Shown here: positions 35,301 to 46,600 of the stretch, in pieces | How positions within the stretch are numbered: the first letter of the stretch is position 1 | How the letters are laid out: each line of letters starts with the position of its first letter | Assembly (NCBI RefSeq): GCF_000213175.1 | Contig: NW_009799102.1 | Location: forward strand, 3,241,912 to 3,305,911 | Reading direction: 5' to 3' | From: Neurospora tetrasperma FGSC 2508 | Taxonomy: Eukaryota; Ascomycota; Sordariomycetes; Sordariales; Sordariaceae | DNA length: 64,000 nucleotides | Made by a program: the position numbers and the translations under genes | The notes under the pieces: model-generated | What the model was told of the DNA's origin: nothing | The model's database searches: none | The model's input: only the letters and a program-made list of their open reading frames with translations

Positions 35301-35798
35301 TTTGTCGAGGCCGTTGCTGCAGACGGCAGATCCTACAAGCCTGAGACCATGGCGTCAGCCACCAACATTCTTCGCTCAAAGGCACTCAAGAATCCTACCG
35401 AGATGCACGCGTGGGAGGTGTTGTGCAAGAGCTTCGAAGAGGCCAAGGCCATCGTCGACCAGGCTGATCTCGACTTTGGCGACGCACCGCCCGAGTTCGA
35501 AGATCCCATCATGGGCGATTTGATGAAGGAACCGGTGATTCTACCCAGCAAGCACGTCGTCGATCGGTCGACTATCGTGCAGCACTTGCTCAGTGACCCG
35601 AAGGACCCGTTCACGAGACAGCCCATGACTATTGATGATGTTATTCCGGATACGGAACTGAAGGCTAAAATTGAGAAGTGGATGGAGGACAGGAGGGCAG
35701 AGATTCGCGGCAAGGTCGAGGAAGTGACGCCTGCTGTTGGTGATATTGCCGGAGCGGAGGCGGCGACAGGCGGAGATGCTATGGACACTACCGAGTAA
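32320..35798 (+). CDS. ufd2: Ubiquitin conjugation factor E4 (UFD2)
   Basis: Exons 32320-33068, 33132-33345, 33405-34807 and 34862-35798 encode 1100 residues (yeast Ufd2 has 961). Ufd2 extends short ubiquitin chains on substrates of the UFD and ERAD routes together with Cdc48. The N-terminal about 110 residues are Ala/Ser/Pro-rich, including about ten consecutive Ala from a GCG run. The Ufd2 core follows (YREQTLEEWTDKLLTSILRVSLD, ERFTLLGPFFRLSPLHPE, YFRRKPRLDIKEETKLNA, DRDFFVRFVNLLMNDATYVLDEAL). The U-box is C-terminal at about residues 999-1070 (EFEDPIMGDLMKEPVILPSK, VVDRSTIVQHLL, DPFTRQPMTIDDVIPDTELK), the normal arrangement. The three introns are 54-63 nt and restore the core in frame. It should act in nucleus and cytosol. 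Confidence 0.96.
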
Positions 35799-37241
35799 GA
35801 GGTCGGGGTGGATGTTGTGGTTACATGCCTACATAGACACACATTTTTGGGTTGGTAGGTATAACATGAAGCATCAGCGCAAATAAGAGATAGGCGGAAT
35901 ATAAGAAGCGTAAATAATATCGTTATCCATCCTGGCTCGTCCCTGACAAACCTGTTGAAACCCAGTTAGTCTGCACAATTGTGGTTTGTACATTATGCCT
36001 GAGGTGTACTCTTGTGTCTACGCATATGATTTGTACCTTTGAACCCAAATTTCAGACAATTCCTGTATGAAAACATCCCCAAGGGACTCTAGCTAATGTA
36101 TTTTCATAATATTATAATTCCTACTACGGTTTTGTGACAGCCTTTCTTAGTTACAACGAACGGTATTGGACTGTCCCTGTTCGATCAGAGGTCTCATCAA
36201 CTTTGTCATGGGCAAGACATCATACACCACAAGAATGGGCTTCGTGGAATTTCCCACCAGCATACAAATGACATGAGCGTACATTGACCACGAGAAAAAA
36301 AGAGTCTCCCGTCGCTGACATGAAATAACCAATTTGTAAGCAACACAGTTTCAACGGGCCGATCCACCTCATCATATTTTATCACCGACAAACAGACTGT
36401 AGTGTAAGTACTAAATCGACATTTGGCATTGAAGTCAATGAAAACACGATCTCAATATAATTCCAATCAAGTTGTCGCACCAGACCACTCCGGGTGTTAC
36501 AAAATCAAACGGCGTTAAAAGACGGCAGTTTCGGAGTTAGCAGATAACAAATGCACATCGATTCTCATAACTGACTCTATCACCCGCCGTAGTATAGTGT
36601 ACTGTAGTGTAGTACAGAAATACTGTGTAACCTCGGGGCAAAAAGTAGCGAGCGCACCTGTGCATCAATGACGTTTTTGAAACCCCACGCTACCTAAATG
36701 TCTCCATTACATAGTACAGTTAGTGTAATGACCCCACAGTGCTTAGGCGAGCTACGGGGCGAGCTTAGCAATTGCTTGGTAGCTTGCCCGGGAAGGGGCG
36801 GGGCTCCGTGTTACAGTTCACATTACATATCCGAGGAGGAAAGTTCGAAATCGCGGGAGGGTGATGGGACCGGAATCGAAATGGGACAAAGTGGTTGTAC
36901 TGTATGTATAATCGGGTTTAGGATGCCCCTGGGATGGGGATGGGAATTTGGGGGATGAGGTTATGTGGGGGTGGGTTGCCGGTCGGGAATTGGAACAAAG
37001 CTGGGAGACACGGGATCGGAGTGCGGGATGGCGGGATTGCGGGGAGCGCCGCGGGTTTGTAATTGTATAAAAGCGGGATGAATGCCCCGTAGAGTAGAGT
37101 GGAAGCAGCCGAGAAGGATCATCGATATTGTGCTATTTTTTCTACCATACATATACACATACATTGATTTCTAGGACTTGACGCATCTTGATACCCATCC
37201 ATCTTGTGTCTGTTTTCTGCGTGTTATACAATCCAAACAAA
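35799..37241. other. Intergenic region upstream of the reductase gene
   Basis: The first part (35.8-36.7 kb) is AT-rich without a gene. At about 36580-36730 several short GTAGT/GTACTGT-type repeats occur. From 36860 to 37060 the plus strand is G-rich with repeated GCGGGATG-like units. A TATA box lies at 37066-37073. Confidence 0.5.
37066..37073 (+). promoter_or_regulatory. TATA box of the reductase gene
   Basis: TATAAAAG lies 176-169 bp upstream of the ATG at 37242, directly after the G-rich repeat block. The position suits a core promoter if the leader is about 140 nt. Confidence 0.55.
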
Positions 37242-38613
37242 ATGACCAAGGTTCTGTTGACTGGTGAGTTTCCTCTTTTCTCTTCACTTTTGAAGATGAA
37301 TCTCGTTTGAATCGTGAATATGCGGATCGCTGACTGTTCATGATGTCTCTCTACAGGTGGTTCGGGCTTCATTGCTGGTATGTTCAAAACAATGATACTA
37401 TTTTATCTTGATTCCAACGGGGGAAAAAAATATGTGTACACCATCGACCGTGCGCCGGACGGCCGCAAGGACAGACAGGGATCACACTATGGACGGACAT
37501 ATAGATGTTGAGATATAAGAGAGCAATGGATGGATGCTAACGACTTCAATGGACAGCCCACATCCTCGAGCAGCTTCTCGCCAAGGGCCACACCGTGGTC
37601 ACCACCGTCCGGTCTGAAGATAAGGCGCAAAACATCCGCGAGGCCTACCCCGACAAGGCCAGCAGCGGCGAGCTCAAGGTCGTCATTGTTCCCGATATCG
37701 CCAAGCTCGATGCTTTCGATGAGGTTGTGAAGGAGCCCGGTCTTGAGGTTGTCTTGCACACTGCTTCACCTTTCCACTTCAAGTTCAGTAAGTGACTCCC
37801 AATCCACCTTGACAAGCTGCTTGTGAATATCCTAACAACCCCCAAGAGGACCCCAAGACCGAGCTCATCGACCCCGCCGTCAACGGCACAACCGGCATCC
37901 TCAAAGCCATCGCCCGTTCCGCGCCCACCGTCCGCCGCGTCGTCATCACCTCGTCCTTCGCCGCCATCTTGGACGAGAACAAGATCACGGACCCGAACCA
38001 CACCTTCAGCGAAGCCTCCTGGAACCCCGTCACCATCGACGACATCCACCGCAACCCCGCGACCGCCTACCGGGCCTCCAAGACACTCGCCGAGAAGGCC
38101 GCTTGGGACTTTGTCCGCGACCCGGCTAACAATGTCAAGTTCGACCTGGCCACCATCAACCCGCCCATGGTGTTTGGTCCTGTCGTCCACCACCTCGCCA
38201 GCCTGAGCAGCATCAACACCAGCAACGAGCGCATTGTTGATTTGCTGCAGGGCAAGTGGAAGGAGGGCGTGCCGTCCACCGGTGCCGCCACCATCTGGAT
38301 TGATGTGCGCGATGTTGCTAGGGCGCATATCCGTGCAGGTTTGGAGGTGCCAGAGGCGGGTGGGAAGAGATTGTTTACCACTGCTGGCACGTTCAGCAAC
38401 AGTGAGATTGCGGAGAAGGTGCGCAAGAATTTCCCCGAGTATGGGGATAAGTTGCCGGAGGGAGAGGCGCTCAAGAGCGGCGAGCTGCCACCGGACGATC
38501 AGCGGTTCAAGGTCGATAACAAGGCGACGAATGAGTTGCTGAAGATCGATTTCATTAGTGTGGAGCAGATGGTGGTTGACACGGTTAAGAGCTTGAAGGA
38601 GCATGGTGCGTAA
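37242..38613 (+). CDS. NAD(P)-dependent reductase, cinnamoyl-CoA reductase / GRE2 type (extended SDR)
   Basis: Exons 37242-37263, 37357-37377, 37557-37787 and 37847-38613 encode 346 residues. The Rossmann motif TGGSGFIA is completed only after splicing in a 21-nt microexon. The active-site pair is Y166 and K170 in YRASK, preceded by VVITSSFAAI. Further blocks are HTASPFHF, DPAVNGTTGILKA, NPPMVFGP and IWIDVRDVARAHI, typical of CCR/DFR/GRE2-like extended SDRs. These reduce aldehydes, ketones or methylglyoxal-like substrates with NADPH in the cytosol; the true substrate is not deducible. The third intron is 59 nt, and the second (37378-37556) is 179 nt, long for this window. The G-rich promoter with a TATA box suggests inducible expression, which is inference. 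The gene converges on orc6 with stop codons only 84 bp apart. Confidence 0.92.
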
Positions 38614-38697
38614 AGCATATAGTGATGTAGAGGAAATAATTAAAGAAGATTCTGGTTACGAACCTGGTTCAACCCCTTTGAGCGATGTGTGACCTTC

Positions 38698-40143
38698 TCA
38701 CTCAGCCTCGTCAATATCCATATTGGCCTCCGGCACTTTCCTCTTCCGAGGCGTTGCGGTGGTGCTAGCAGAAGGGTTCTCCAGCGCCTTGATCTTCCTC
38801 AGAATTCCCTGCTTCCAAATCGCATACTCCTTCTGCTTGCGTTCGCCCAAGTAATCATACCGATCCTGGAACATGCTATCTCCCTGCCCAACCCGGAATA
38901 GTTCGACATTATTTGAGCCCCGTTCATCCTCCGCCGCATCATCATAATCTTCCTTTTCCAACACCGTTCTCGCCAAATCCTCCACACCGGCAGCCCAATC
39001 CATCTCCAACCACCCCTCCCTTCCAATATGCAATGTAGCCATATTCAAATCCTTCACCCTCACGCCATCATCCGCCCAACCCTCCCACATCTTCTCCTCA
39101 ATCTGTTCTTCCTCCTCTTCCCTCCCATTTCCAAGCTTGACCGCCACCTTTACATTCTCCCTCGCCTTCTTCAGCGCCGCCGCGACCTTTTTTCTCATCG
39201 CCACGTATTCGCCCCCGTCAACATCCGATCCAGGCCAAGTAACTCTGCGCCAGACTAACAGGTATAGCGCGCCCAACAGTGATACCAGATTCGCATTCAC
39301 CCACTCGTCCTTGGTCCGCTGACCACGCGGGGCAACGATGGATTCAAGGCCTGACATGACCACTGGCCCGATGTGTGACGGACCGAGTTCTTTGAGCAGA
39401 AAGCGGAGGGTGGGTTTCATCCATCCTGGTAATCCTCCTCCTCCCTCACCTCCGGAAGCCCCATCCTTGCGGGGAAAGAGTGTGCCGCGGAATTGATGAA
39501 GGGGTTTTTCATCTTTTCCTAGCCCAGCAGTGCCAGGCGTTGCTGTCCTGCCAGTAGCAGCTGATCGATTACTCCTCGCGCTTCGTCCTGCTGAGGGGGA
39601 AGCAGTGAGGTCATCAGCGCGATTTTGCTGGTCGCGAAGTCGAGAGGTAGGGGTTTTGATTGTCCGTTGGCTGCGTGGAGTGGCGGCGGCCGATTGTTCT
39701 GATTTTCTGGGGGTTCCACCGCCGCGGCCAGGGGTCGAAGAGGTGGAGGGGAGGATGTTGGAGAGGTGGGAGTAGAGGCGCTTGTAGATGCGTGGTGGAA
39801 TGGGAGGGCGGGGGTCGATGGGAGGGAGATTCAGGGTTATTTTGAGTCTGTGAGCATGTGTTAGTGTTGGTTTTGTATAGTCACAGACAAAAGGTGAAGT
39901 AAGGCTGAGATAAGATGAGATGTGAAGGGATGAGTTGAGATGATGAGATGCAGTATCGTACCTATCACATGCCAGGTGGGCGCAGGCATAAGTGCGTGCA
40001 ATCTCCTCCTCAGCTTTGAGTGTGCTTGCGCGGTGGCGGGATTGGGCGAGGAGTGAGCTGGCGAGGTCGACGAGTGGTTGTGGGAGAGTCGTGTTGTGGG
40101 TTGGTAAGAGTGATAAGAGCGCCTGTTCTATAGAGCGATTCAT
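38698..40143 (-). CDS. orc6: Origin recognition complex subunit 6 (ORC6)
   Basis: Exons 39962-40143 and 38698-39847 flank a 114-nt intron (GTACGA..CAG) and encode 443 residues. ORC6 is the smallest ORC subunit, needed to load MCM2-7 at replication origins. The N-terminal cyclin-like fold (MNRSIEQALLSLLP, LAQSRHRASTLKAEEEIARTYACAHLACDRL) is restored by the splice. It is followed by the fungal hallmark LPPIDPRPPIPPRIYKRLYSHL. The middle is Ser/Arg/Thr-rich and disordered (about residues 110-210), likely a CDK substrate. The C-terminal half carries the second helical domain (GWMKPTLRFLLKELGPSHIGPVVMSGLE) and ends in a basic patch TPRKRKVPE followed by an acidic tail. The intron is in frame and stop-free, so an automated model could miss it. 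The ATG at 40143 is the first in frame. Confidence 0.92.
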   Translation of the reverse strand: MNRSIEQALLSLLPTHNTTLPQPLVDLASSLLAQSRHRASTLKAEEEIARTYACAHLACDRYDTASHHLNSSLHISSYLSLTSPFVCDYTKPTLTHAHRLKITLNLPPIDPRPPIPPRIYKRLYSHLSNILPSTSSTPGRGGGTPRKSEQSAAATPRSQRTIKTPTSRLRDQQNRADDLTASPSAGRSARSNRSAATGRTATPGTAGLGKDEKPLHQFRGTLFPRKDGASGGEGGGGLPGWMKPTLRFLLKELGPSHIGPVVMSGLESIVAPRGQRTKDEWVNANLVSLLGALYLLVWRRVTWPGSDVDGGEYVAMRKKVAAALKKARENVKVAVKLGNGREEEEEQIEEKMWEGWADDGVRVKDLNMATLHIGREGWLEMDWAAGVEDLARTVLEKEDYDDAAEDERGSNNVELFRVGQGDSMFQDRYDYLGERKQKEYAIWKQGILRKIKALENPSASTTATPRKRKVPEANMDIDEAE

Positions 40144-40872
40144 CTTGGCTTCCACACTTTAGGAGGTGATTTGTTTACTTGTTTTTTTTTTTTTTTTCAG
40201 AATCAGTGATGGGGGTGGTGATATGATGAGAAGTGAGCTTAGTTCTGAAGTAATGGTTGTATTTGTACTCTTGGTAGGCTATATTTCGAACCTAACATGT
40301 GTATGAATTCTTTATCATAAGGTCAGTCTATGAGCCTTGCAAATAATGAAAGTGAACAAACAGAACAGACCGAGTTTCGTGACGCGACGAGACTCTTCCT
40401 CATGTACACTAAAACGCCAAATCACGTGTCGAGACTCCGCTGTCGGCGCACCTGTTAGTGCATAATTGCTCCCTAGGTAACTAAGAACTACGTAACATTG
40501 TGGGGCAATATGCGCACCGAGCTTTTAGTGTAGCAGTGCGGGAGGCCAGATGTCCAAAGTGGCGAGAACACTGACACGGACTGACTCTGCGTTACAGAAT
40601 AAGCGGTTGCCACCTGCCACGGCGGCATCAGCATTTAAGGCGGCACTATGGCCCTTGATCAGCTAATCAACTTGCTCACCCAACCGTTTCGTTCTCCGCC
40701 GCCGCCGCGTCCAAGCAAGTGGCAGTTCCGTCCATTCAGTTGCATCCGTCTGCTGCAGTCTGCCACTGCACTGAGTGACTGGCACTGAATACTGTACTGT
40801 CACTTCCACCACCAACACTTGGGTTTGGTCATTGTGAGATATCCGCTCCTTCGCATCCGTCCCGTCTGTCGC

Positions 40873-40912
<40 letters not shown>

Positions 40913-40925
40913 TAAACAATCCACC
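40144..40925. other. Divergent promoter region, orc6 / i-AAA protease
   Basis: This 0.78-kb gap lies between divergent starts. It contains a poly-T run at about 40182-40197 next to orc6 and an (AG)15 microsatellite next to the protease ATG. Confidence 0.6.
40877..40906 (+). repeat. (AG)15 microsatellite in the i-AAA leader
   Basis: This is a perfect 30-nt AG repeat ending 19 nt before the ATG at 40926, so it probably lies in the 5' UTR. Confidence 0.95.
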
Positions 40926-43602
40926 ATGGCTTTCCACGCAAGTGGGCTGCCGGTAAGTCTTGCGCAATCCGTCTTTTAGCTACCTACCTACCTTGCCGTC
41001 CTCTTCCATGAAGCTGACCCCTCCGCGCGCCTGCCAGACCATCGCGGCGGCAACCACCGAGTTGTGGCCATCCATCGCGACAACCCTGGCCGTTCCCTTC
41101 GGGTTATCGACATCTCTTAAGGCGCAACAACGGCATTCCCACAACTCTCACGGCTCGACAGCATCTTCAAACGCCTCCCGCAACCTTGCTAGCTCCCCCG
41201 CGCGCGAAGCTTCTAGCTCCTCGGCGCTGCCCGCCTTCCTGAGAACGGCGCCTCTACCCCAGCCCGTTGTCTCTCAGGGTCTAGCAAATGCTTCGCCTAC
41301 AAACATCTTTTCGGAAATCTCAAGCATGTCTTCCCGCCAGCTCGCCATGGCGAACCCCCTCTTCCGGCGCTCGTTCTCGGCGCTCATGTCGAGGCCCCTG
41401 GGCACTGTCAACACCCTTCGGTCCATGAGCACCCACCAGCCCGGTCGCATTCCGTCTTTCTTCCGCTCGCCAGTACACTCTCCTCTCGGTTTCACTCTCC
41501 AGGCCCGCAACTTTGGAAACGGTGGTCTCTCGCACAACCTCCTGGCTGCTCGCGAGGCCGCTGCCAACCAGTTCCCAACCAGCGCCGGTGCTCAGTATGC
41601 TTTCTACCAGGCTCTTCTCAAGGCGAACATGCCTGCTATTATTATCGAAAGGTATCAGTCTGGACGTTTCGCCACGAACGAGCAGGTAGACCAGATCTAC
41701 CAGCAAGCCCTTGCCATGTCTACCGGTCAACCCTACACGCCTGCGAACAACGCCGTCGATAACAACGGCTATCACCCCTCCGGTTTCACCGCTAGCCAGA
41801 TCCATGCCGCTGGTACTGCCGCTGCTGCTCAGCATACTGGTGGAAACATGGCCATGGTCAAGCCGATCGCTGCTGGTGCCAAGACTGGTCCTCTGCATAT
41901 CGTAGTTGACGAAAGTTTCGGAAGCTCCGCTCTCAGATGGGTCAAGTTTCTCATGTGGTTCACTCTCTTCACGTATCTCAGCATGGTTGTCATCACCATG
42001 GTTTTCGAGGGCTTGAGCAGCATCAAGCGCCCCGGTGGCAAGCTTGAGGCCAGCGAGGTCAAGCCTGAGAACCAGAAGGCTCGCTTCGCTGATGTCCACG
42101 GCTGTGATGAGGCCAAGGAAGAGCTTCAGGAACTTATTGACTTTTTGCGCAACCCTGAAAAGTACTCGACTCTTGGTGGCAAGCTTCCCAAGGGCGTGTT
42201 GCTCGTTGGACCCCCCGGTACTGGTAAAACTCTTTTGGCTCGTGCTGTCGCCGGCGAAGCTGGCGTTCCCTTCTTCAACATGTCCGGTTCCGAATTCGAA
42301 GAGGTCTACGTTGGCGTTGGCGCAAAGCGTGTTCGTGATCTCTTTGCCGCCGCCAAGGCCAAGGCTCCCTCAATTGTTTTCATCGACGAACTTGATGCTA
42401 TTGGTGGCCGGCGTAACTCCAGGGACGCTACCTACGTACGTCAGACTCTCAACCAGCTTCTTACCGAGTTGGACGGTTTCGAGCAAAACAGTGGTGTAAT
42501 CATCATCGGCGCCACCAACTTCCCCGAGTCCCTTGACAAGGCGCTTACCCGCCCCGGCCGCTTCGATCGCAATGTTGTTGTCTCTCTTCCCGATGTCCGC
42601 GGCCGCATGGCCATTCTCCAGCACCACGCCAAGCGCATCAAGGCTGCTGCCGATGTCAACCTGGAGGCTATTGCTTCCAGAACTTCTGGTCTTTCTGGTG
42701 CCGAGCTGGAGAACATTGTCAACCAGGCTGCTATTCACGCCAGCAAGTTGAAGGCTCAGGCTGTTACTCAAAAGGATTTCGAATGGGCAAAGGACAAGGT
42801 CATCATGGGTGCTGAGAAGCGTAGTATGGTTATCACAGCCAAGGAAAAGGAGATGACTGCCTATCATGAGGCTGGTCACGCCCTCGTCGGATATTACGCC
42901 AAGGACAGCGCAAGCTCGCTTTACAAGGTCACCATTCTTCCACGTGGCCAGACTCTGGGCCACACTGCCTACCTCCCTGAGATGGACAAGCACTCGTTTA
43001 CTGTCAGGGATTACTTGGGTATGATTGACCGTGCCATGGGCGGCAAGGTCGCCGAGGAGATTGTCTATGGTAACGAGCTTGTGACTAGCGGTGTTAGCGC
43101 TGTACGTTCTCCCCTCCCCTTGTTCCACTTGATTTGACGAGTTAACTAACATGGTATTCAGGATCTTGACATGGCCACCAGAACCGCGTGGCAGATGGTT
43201 GCTCAGCTCGGCATGTCTGAGAAGCTCGGACCCGTTGAGTACCTCCGCAAGTACAACCAGCTCAGCTCCGAGACCAGGGCGATGGTTGAGTCCGAGGTGA
43301 AGAGAGTTCTGGACGAATCGTACGAGCGTGCGCGTAACCTGCTCACCTCCAAGAGGAATGAACTCGACTACTTGGCCAAGGCGCTCGTCGAGTACGAGAC
43401 ACTGGACAAGAAGGAGGTTGAGAGGGTGATTCGGGGAGAAAAGTTGAAGGATCGCATCTCGGTGCCGCCAGGGCCTATGGCTATCCCCAAGCCCAGCGAC
43501 ACCCTGGAGCCGGGCCTCCCCCTACCACCCCTACCTGGCGATGTGCCGCCTCCGGGTGACAGTGGCCCGGGACCGGCCCCGCCGCCGCCTGTGCCCGCGT
43601 GA
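40926..43602 (+). CDS. iap-1: Mitochondrial i-AAA metalloprotease (YME1/IAP-1 type)
   Basis: Exons 40926-40952, 41038-43101 and 43162-43602 encode 843 residues. The i-AAA protease is a hexamer in the inner mitochondrial membrane facing the intermembrane space, degrading misfolded and regulatory proteins. A 27-nt first exon (MAFHASGLP) joins a long Ser/Ala/Arg-rich presequence region. One membrane segment lies at about residues 310-335 ([19 protein letters not shown]). AAA motifs are Walker A GPPGTGKT (about residue 400), Walker [14 protein letters not shown] and the SRH region [10 protein letters not shown]. The M41 zinc site is HEAGH at about residue 619. The C-terminus has a Pro-rich extension ([14 protein letters not shown]) not usual in the family. 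The single membrane span distinguishes it from m-AAA. The leader carries an AG microsatellite. Confidence 0.96.
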
Positions 43603-46600
43603 GGAGCGCAGAAGTGAGTTGCGTGAGTGGTGGTGGGTGTAAGTAAAGGTGCGGAACAGGACATAACTTGTTCTTATAAATCAATCATGAACAAACAAAA
43701 GCCTGAATTCTTTCCTCGATTTCGGGGAGTTGGGCAAACCACAAAAAGCATGTTTCTCACATCACACAACAACACCATTCTAATGGGTAGCGGGGTTAGG
43801 GTATCAAATCAGGCACTTTCTTTACAATTGTATTTTAGGTTTTTTTTATGATTCTTTTCATGTTTTTATGTTGGGTTTACAAAGCGCATCATTTTCTTTT
43901 CCAAGAAATCGATGAGGACGAGGAAGAATGAAGATTGGATGGGAGGATGGATAAAGGTAGTAGGTGTGGATGGAGGCATTAGATGGCGTTTTTGTGTGTT
44001 GTGTTAGGAGTAGTACACTTTTACTTTTGCTACCACTTCCTCTTGTTACCCCATGGATGATGATGGTGGTGGTGATGATGGTGATAGTGAGGATGATGGC
44101 TATCGCCGCTCTTACATAGTTACTGGCTTGGTCGGGTAGGTAAGCCGCAACAGTCTGCCCATAGCGAAGCTGAATTGATGTCTTAAATATATGGTTCTCT
44201 ATCCTTGACATTCACGGCCGCTTCCCCTCCCAGTTAGGCATGTACCTAACTTTCCAGTCACGATGATCTTGTGTGTTTCTGATATTTTCCGTATGATGTA
44301 TCGCGCGCATCATGTCTCGTGGCGTGGGACAATCAATCCACTCAGCAAGCCACTCTGGCTGGCACTGGAACACAGAGGCTTCGGAGCTGATTTCGGACGC
44401 TACAGTACCAAAACAAAAGGCGGAAAGTTTATACGAAGGCTGCCACTTGAGGCTGAAAAGCAAGTCAGTCAACACTCTGTATTCAGACTTCAGCCTCAAG
44501 GTGCCAGCATGTGGTCTTGGACGGCTACACGGGCGGAGCTAAACATCCGGATGTACAGGCCGAGGCAGATTGGCAGGCGGGAGGAAATGTTTGATGTTCA
44601 GTTGATCTTCCTCTCTGTTGACAGACAGACAGCTAGATGGGTCTGTTGTCGATCACTTGGTTCGTGGATGTGTACTGCGTACACTACCTACCTATCAAAC
44701 TTTTGAGTTGCCAAAAATATCCCATCGAATTCTCCGCTGTTTGTTTGTGTGACTACTTCAATTCAAAAAGGTTCCTCAACTGACAACTGAAAGTTTGCTC
44801 TTACAATTGCGCACAGTCCCGGCGGGTGTCACGATGGCGTTCTCGGGAAAAGAATCTTTCAATCATTGAGTTCAGTTGTTCGTGTGGTGCTCTCTCGGAG
44901 GAAGCATAAAAACATGCACCATGAGTGGAAGGTCCATGTAAAATGCGACTTGCCAAGGCAAGCGATGGCTTCGGATGTTTCGTTTTGTTAAACAATCAAG
45001 TTTCCAGATGCGACCAGCGATCGGATCTCGGCTGACCAAAACCTAGTTATATGTATGTACACTGCATCCAGAAAAAGTAGAAGGTTGGTTGAATGGATAG
45101 AAGGCAGGTATGGTAGGTAAGTAATAAGATCTAACAGATATTGCAGTGGTTATGGTCGGGGATGTGAGTTGTAGTGTGCCATGGGGCGGTAATGAGGGTG
45201 GCTCCGGTTTCGATCAATTCTGTTACCGGCGCTTCGTTTCAGAGTTTCATCCGGAATACCAGTCTTCTCTATGTCTAGGTGCTGGTTCGACGTTGTCTGT
45301 CTGCCGGTGTTTGGAGTCACAATTGGAGTAGAGAAAAAAGGGTTACCGGCTACCACGGCCGGCCGATCGTCTACCCAATGAACTTAATAGGTTGAAGCAG
45401 TTCATCTCGATGTCCCTCGCTTTGATGTTGTGCTAGAGTGGTTGGGGCGTCACAGTATCAAATCATTTTGATGGGGATGGGAGCTTTGTCCCTTGCAGTC
45501 ATTCAGGGTGTGCATGGTGCGGCGCGCTAAAGGATGCCCGGTTAGAGACACATATGTGTAGTGTACGCAGTGCACTACTCGTACATATTTCGATACGGTA
45601 GGTACACACAGCGCTGTGCCGCACGGGCCCACTGTCTTGGATGTTAACCCCCGAAATGCAGGCACAAGACACTGTAGGTACTGTGCCTTTGCTGTGCTTT
45701 TTTTTGGTGAGACAGGCACCTCAGTTTGGCCAAACCCCGTCAAGACGGGATGAATGGGCGGGAAGGGAAAAAGCGGGGTCTTTGGCTTTTTGAAAATACA
45801 CCACGTCCATGCAGGTGTGCATCGATCATTTCAGTTCCCCATTCCATTGTTGACACTGGACTTTCTTTCCTCTCAGTGGGTGTCGTCGTGGTCCATCAGG
45901 TCAGTGCTACTACTTACTGACGACCTCTTCTTCCCTTGCTGGCCTCCCCTGGGTGGAATATTCCAGTTCCTACCTCTAGTGTGGATTCCCCCTTCCCGTC
46001 CTCGCTTCTTCCGTTCTTCCTTTCCTTCTTTTTCCGCCCCCCGCAAGGCTACCCTGCCCCTGTCGACCCTGGCTGGATTTCCATGATCGCTTCCCTGTGC
46101 CATGCTTTCAACTGGATGCCCGTTGATGCCCGTGGATGCTGCCCTGCTGGTGCCCTGGTGCTGGTGCTGATGCAACCCCCGAGTTCCCAACACTGAGAGA
46201 CACCTGGTCAGAGGTAGGTACCTACCACCCCTTGCTTGGCCTTTGCCAAAGACGCGCTAACCCCTATCTTGGAGACGTGGGTGTTGTTTTGCTACCCGAC
46301 CCGGCTGACCCTCTTTCAGTCTCTAGCTACTAACAAAGGGAAATTTTGGAGCTCCGGTCAAGTTTACATCCCAGGACTCCAGGCTGTTGGCGTGGTCTTA
46401 AACTCTGAAGCTACACCATTACGCCCATCTCCCCCGAGATCCGAGACTCGGAACTAAGAGAGAGACACGGGCAACGGCTTCAGCAAAGAGAACAACTGCC
46501 CGCCTCGAGTACCTCTCTCGCCCATCTCTCGGCTGCTCCAGCTCTCTCATCGTATCAACAACAACCCAACAAAGTCAACAAGGGAACGCATTGATGGTGT

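Noticed and set aside
36840-36860. GTTCGAAATC resembling a tRNA B box
   Set aside because: No matching A box at the needed distance and no acceptor-stem pairing.
38660-38685. GGTTCAACCC after the reductase stop, resembling a tRNA B box
   Set aside because: It lies in the 85-bp convergent spacer; upstream sequence is coding and shows no cloverleaf.
44263-44706. 147-codon ATG-started frame in the 43.6-47 kb gap
   Set aside because: No recognisable motif or domain, biased composition, no splice partners, and an overlapping frame on the other strand that looks no better.
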